Assembly: GCA_030430835.1 (NCBI GenBank)
Contig: JAUIKJ010000014.1
Coordinates: 1 to 15,815 of the forward strand
DNA length: 15,815 nucleotides
Reading direction: 5' to 3'
DNA from: Candidatus Hydrogenedentota bacterium
GTDB lineage: Bacteria; Hydrogenedentota; Hydrogenedentia; Hydrogenedentales; JAEUWI01
This document shows, piece after piece, positions 12,590 through 15,815 of the stretch. The notes under the pieces were generated by a model. The model saw only the letters and a list, made by a program, of their open reading frames with translations, made no database searches and was not told the DNA's origin. The position numbers were made by a program, and so were the translations under genes. How positions within the stretch are numbered: position 1 is the first letter of the stretch; each line of letters begins with the position of its first letter.

Positions 12590-14886
12590 CCCTGTACCCC
12601 TTCGTTCGTGAGGGCGCGGGTGCCGGTCTGGCGCTGAACCCACGCGCCAAGCGTTGGAAGGATGACGAGGGCGGTACCGAGCAGGGCGCCGACGAGTGCT
12701 GGCCGCGCCAGCCCATCGCGCAGCGGGCCTTCGGTGGCGGTCCACGCCAGGAGCACCGGTGTCAGAACGAGCCCCATGGCAAGAACGTGTTTTCGCTTGA
12801 GCGTCTGGCTAAGGATACGGCGTGCAAATACATACGCGGCGAGGAAGGCGAGAAGCAGTGCGGCGGTCTGCGTCGTGAGACGGCCTACCGTGACGAGGCG
12901 GCGATCAACAGTATGGAGCGTGATGGTGAGCGGCGCGTTCTCCGGCACAACGGTACGCCGGAAGTTGTGGCGCTTGCCGGTGACGGGCACATCCATCGCG
13001 ATAGGGACAACACCCGCGACCTGCACATCGCCGGGCGGTGTGGCACGGGCGGGATCGTGTTGACCGTCGTAGCGGCTGTAGTCGCCGGACTGCGCCGTGG
13101 CGGAGGCAGCGGGATTGTTGATGTCGGTGATGAAGAAGCGTTCGATGCCTTCGCGCAGGCGGTAGATCGTCTGTTCCTCCATGCGCTCAGCTTCGGGGAT
13201 TCCACTGAACAGGGCGAGGGGGTTCTCGAAGATGTCCGCCGGGTCCACGTCCCCCTCACTTCGGTAGACGGCTTGGCCATCCGGCGTCCAGATCTCCCAC
13301 TCGAAGCGGTTCGCCAGGAGATCCGGCTGTGGTGCGTGGAAGGCGAGTTCGCGCTGCCAGCCCGTAACGGCTTCGCGTTGGGCCATGTACACCAGTTCAA
13401 CGGCAAATCCGCCGCCATCTGGCGCGTTGGGCGATGACTTGCGGAGGGGTATCAACACGACATCGTCGTCGTCGTTGCGCGCGGGGCGGACAAGTTCGCC
13501 GCCGACCCGCGCGGACCAGACTTCGGCATCCGCACCGATCTCGACGCGGAGGAATTTCTTGTGGTGATTGCGGATCGTGTAGGCGGCCTTGTTTACCACC
13601 ATGCCTTCCTCGGTGAGGACGGTGGTCAGGCGTGCGCTGTCGATGCCGGCAACGCGCACGGGCACGTCTTCAAGACGGTGGTAGTCGAGCGCGAGAAGAT
13701 AACCGGGGTCCTGATACTGGAAGGCATGGAGGATCGGGTGGACGGATTGTTGCACCAACGCGGCGGGAAGATCGCCGAGGTCGACGCGCTGGATTTGTTC
13801 AAGCTGCGGATCCACACCGAGTTCCACGTTGCCGCTGCTGGCAATGGCCACAAATCCGGTCTGGCGAAGGGCGTCATTGACGCGGATAGCAGGAAAAGTC
13901 AGTGACTTCGCGTCGGCCGGGATGGGTGCCTCGCTACGCAGGTGGAGGACGTAGCGATCGGAGACACTGTAGTTGAGATTTATGTTAATCGTTTGAGATT
14001 GCCCAGCACCTTCGCTCTCCCACGCGAGACCTTTGCCTTCGACACCAAGGACCTGAAGCTCCGCCGGGAGTGCGAAGGCGAAGGCATTGACTTCTCCACG
14101 AAGGAGTTCGAAGTGCAACTGGCTTTCATAGGAGACGAAATTCTCCGAAACGGTGGCGAGCGTGGTCGTCATGCAACTTAGACGCGGAGCGATCTTAGGG
14201 GCAACGGGCTCGGGCGGTATTGGTGCTGCGGGTAGTTTCCAACTCACGGCCAGGGTGTCCGTGCTTTGGAAGACGAGTTCCGCATTGAGGCCGTCGTCTG
14301 ATTGTACGCTTCGTATGCCGGCCGCCATGGGCGCGGTGACGACGGCTTTCGACTCCGCGAGGTGGAGGTTCATCCGCGTAACGGGCGTCGGCGTAACGGG
14401 GGCTTCGAAGCTGACGACGCCTTCCTTGGCCGTGGCGCGCAGGTGAAATTTGACGACAAGCTCGTGCGTGCCGGGCTCGTCGATGAGAAGCGTGTACTTG
14501 CCGCCATCGCGTGCGAGAAAACAAGGCGCGCCATCGAGGGTGGCCGATTCGAGCGCGACGGCCTCGCCGAGCACGGGGATCCGCTCCCAATCCTCCGACC
14601 AAACATGCAGGCCGAGGGTGGCGGTGATGGCGACGCTGTCCGGCGTGGTGGCGTCGACGTCGTAGTGGGCGTCAAGCAGGCTCCACGGAACGGGTGGTTT
14701 CTTCTTTTCCACGCCCGGCGCCACGGCGATCTTCTCGGTCTGGATAAGCTGGAGCAACTCCTTGAAGTCAGTCCAGGAGATTCGCATGTCCGCCGAGGGA
14801 AGATCGGGGATTCTGATGTCGGGTCCTGCCGCAGTGGCGGCAAGGGGAAGGATGACACCCAGACACAGGAGAAGAATCGTGCGCAT
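12586..14886 (-). CDS. Large beta-rich membrane-anchored protein, unknown function
   Basis: A 766-residue protein with a signal peptide (M-R-T-I-L-L-L-C-L-G-V-I-L-P-L-A-A-T-A-A, cleavage near residue 20), a long extracytoplasmic region of alternating hydrophobic/polar beta-like sequence, and three membrane helices at the C-terminus (about 672-690, 700-716, 729-749). In the ectodomain an early helix (D-F-K-E-L-L-Q-L-I-Q, 41-50) is followed by repeated beta-sandwich-like segments. Residues 570-600 contain I-Y-R-L-R-E-G-I-E-R-F-F and D-I-N-N-P-A-A-S, a segment also present in the upstream DUF1559-like protein. The ATG has AAAGG 7 nt upstream; this site lies in a possible stem. The stop overlaps the next DUF1559-like gene. 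I do not recognise a family; it resembles uncharacterised envelope proteins of planctomycetes. Confidence 0.8.
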   Translation of the reverse strand: MRTILLLCLGVILPLAATAAGPDIRIPDLPSADMRISWTDFKELLQLIQTEKIAVAPGVEKKKPPVPWSLLDAHYDVDATTPDSVAITATLGLHVWSEDWERIPVLGEAVALESATLDGAPCFLARDGGKYTLLIDEPGTHELVVKFHLRATAKEGVVSFEAPVTPTPVTRMNLHLAESKAVVTAPMAAGIRSVQSDDGLNAELVFQSTDTLAVSWKLPAAPIPPEPVAPKIAPRLSCMTTTLATVSENFVSYESQLHFELLRGEVNAFAFALPAELQVLGVEGKGLAWESEGAGQSQTININLNYSVSDRYVLHLRSEAPIPADAKSLTFPAIRVNDALRQTGFVAIASSGNVELGVDPQLEQIQRVDLGDLPAALVQQSVHPILHAFQYQDPGYLLALDYHRLEDVPVRVAGIDSARLTTVLTEEGMVVNKAAYTIRNHHKKFLRVEIGADAEVWSARVGGELVRPARNDDDDVVLIPLRKSSPNAPDGGGFAVELVYMAQREAVTGWQRELAFHAPQPDLLANRFEWEIWTPDGQAVYRSEGDVDPADIFENPLALFSGIPEAERMEEQTIYRLREGIERFFITDINNPAASATAQSGDYSRYDGQHDPARATPPGDVQVAGVVPIAMDVPVTGKRHNFRRTVVPENAPLTITLHTVDRRLVTVGRLTTQTAALLLAFLAAYVFARRILSQTLKRKHVLAMGLVLTPVLLAWTATEGPLRDGLARPALVGALLGTALVILPTLGAWVQRQTGTRALTNEGVQG

Positions 14887-14893
14887 GGCCCGG

Positions 14894-14960
14894 CCTTTCG
14901 CTTCTGCCGTCCGGTTGCAGGACGGCCTCTGCCCTCTATTACGACCGGGCGGGCGAAAGG
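14894..14960 (-). promoter_or_regulatory. Nested stem that could mask the 766-aa gene's ribosome site
   Basis: On the minus strand CCTTTCGC (14960-14953) pairs perfectly with GCGAAAGG (14901-14894), and the second arm contains the ribosome site AAAGG. Between them GCCGTCC (14926-14920) pairs with GGACGGC (14912-14906) around a 7-nt loop. The outer stem begins 7 nt after the upstream stop codon, so a ribosome terminating there would melt it. The pairing is seen directly; regulation is inferred. Confidence 0.45.
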
Positions 14961-14967
14961 TTCACTT

Positions 14968-15815
14968 TTATCTTGGACGGCCGAGGGCGTTGGCGAAGAT
15001 CTGGAGGACGCGGTCGTATTCCGCCGTGCCGGCGGCGAGGTCTTCAAGGTGGCCGTCGAGGTAGAGCACTCGAAGTCGCCGGGGCCTGTTGGGGGTATCG
15101 AAAACGTTTTCGATGAGGATGGGAATCGTCGACTGGACCTGCGCGCTGGCAGCGGGATTGTTGATGTCCCCGATGAAGAAGCGCTCGATGCCTTCGCGGA
15201 GACGGTAAATCGTTTCCTCACCGGCGTCGACATCGGCGTCGGGCTGGGCCTGGGCGACCTGCATGCGCTCTTCGAATTCGGCGGCCTGGTCCGGCGCGTT
15301 CATGGCATAGCCGGTGTAGATGATATGGCGTCCTACAATGCGGTGTGCGGTGTCCCAATCCGGGGGATCGCTGTTGAGCGCAGCATGGAAGTCTTCGTCG
15401 TCGCCATCGGATGGCCGCAAGAACACGTTTGGATCGGAGAGATACTTCGGGTACAAGACACGGAGGTCGGGTACCCAGTAGCCATCGATATGGACGGCGG
15501 GGGGAAAACGCTCGCCCTTCGCTTCGTTCGAATACATCTTGAAGGCGAGGCCGATCTGCTTCAGATTGTTTTCGACCGACGCGCGGCGTGCGGCTTCGCG
15601 GGCCCGCGGCGGGTATAGGACCGTAACCATCGCAACCGCAATAAGTATAAATGCCAAGAGTAAAGTTCCCGCCTTGGCCCAAGACTGCCACGGGGTGGCA
15701 TTCGCAATCCGGAATTCTTCCAACGAGGCGGTCTGCTCAAGCGTCCTTGATGCAAGGTCTTCGGGAAGCGGCACGTCTGGCAACTGATCAAGCACTGCGA
15801 GGCGCACGCGTTCCT
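14968..15815 (-). CDS. DUF1559-like protein with possible anti-sigma N-terminus (5' end outside window)
   Basis: The frame is open to the window edge. A GTG at 15807 would give 279 residues, but the gene may start further upstream. Numbering from that GTG, residues 1-42 are soluble (L-D-Q-L-P-D-V-P-L-P-E-D-L-A-S-R-T-L), the kind of linker that follows a zinc-finger anti-sigma domain. A membrane helix (about 43-65) leads into P-R-A-R-E-A-A-R-R-A-S-V-E-N-N-L-K-Q. Residues 97-122 closely match the paralogue at 11840-12589 (E-A-K-G-E-R-F-P-P, L-Y-P-K-Y-L-S-D-P). Residues 197-226 hold the REGIERFF...DINNPAAS segment. The C-terminal Y-L-D-G-H is kept, but the histidine of H-X9-DG and the usual two cysteines are absent. 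The 766-aa gene follows after 81 nt. Confidence 0.8.
   Translation of the reverse strand, partial: ERVRLAVLDQLPDVPLPEDLASRTLEQTASLEEFRIANATPWQSWAKAGTLLLAFILIAVAMVTVLYPPRAREAARRASVENNLKQIGLAFKMYSNEAKGERFPPAVHIDGYWVPDLRVLYPKYLSDPNVFLRPSDGDDEDFHAALNSDPPDWDTAHRIVGRHIIYTGYAMNAPDQAAEFEERMQVAQAQPDADVDAGEETIYRLREGIERFFIGDINNPAASAQVQSTIPILIENVFDTPNRPRRLRVLYLDGHLEDLAAGTAEYDRVLQIFANALGRPR

Noticed and set aside
11840..12745. Start of the 249-aa DUF1559 gene at 12745
   Set aside because: The extra 52 residues are Arg/Pro-rich shadow of the 766-aa gene; the ATG at 12589 overlaps its stop and opens directly into the membrane helix.

Overview
The window is GC-rich, gene-dense bacterial DNA with Shine-Dalgarno sites, GTG starts and 1-4 nt gene overlaps. 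The combination of a PSCyt1/DUF1549/DUF1553 cytochrome next to a DUF1501 protein, H-X9-DG (DUF1559-like) pseudopilin-like proteins and predicted secreted carbohydrate-active proteins is typical of the Planctomycetota/Verrucomicrobiota assemblage and of Hydrogenedentota. The lineage is an inference from gene content; there is no rRNA or other marker here.

Plus-strand left part (1-4689): the 3' end of a DinB-family gene, then a sodium:solute symporter tightly coupled to a 90-aa membrane protein. A 450-bp gene-free stretch full of palindromic repeats follows. Next come a 73-aa two-helix membrane protein overlapping (GTGA) an unrecognised 197-aa soluble protein, a second gene-free stretch of about 490 bp with several hairpins and a tandem two-hairpin repeat, and a secreted epoxide-hydrolase-like alpha/beta hydrolase.

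Minus-strand right part (4704-15815), read right to left: a cluster of a DUF1559-like protein (cut by the window edge, possibly with an anti-sigma N-terminus), a 766-aa beta-rich membrane-anchored protein and a second DUF1559-like protein (ATGA overlap). After a 52-bp gap come the PSCyt1-DUF1549-DUF1553 protein and a Tat-exported DUF1501 protein, 4 nt apart. A 241-bp repeat island separates these from a two-gene unit (GTGA overlap): an (alpha/alpha)-toroid protein and a GH140-like (clan GH-A) glycosidase. The glycosidase unit, the cytochrome/DUF1501 pair and the symporter together suggest extracellular breakdown of a complex substrate and uptake of its products, but nothing here identifies the substrate.

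The most unusual signals are: (1) a short two-hairpin repeat, present three times, whose second stem shows compensatory base changes and an invariant GNRA-type loop; (2) a roughly 30-residue segment (REGIERFF...DINNPAAS) shared by a DUF1559-like protein and the otherwise dissimilar 766-aa protein next to it; (3) an intergenic structure before the 766-aa gene that could hide its ribosome binding site. No tRNA, rRNA, CRISPR array, transposase or phage gene was seen.
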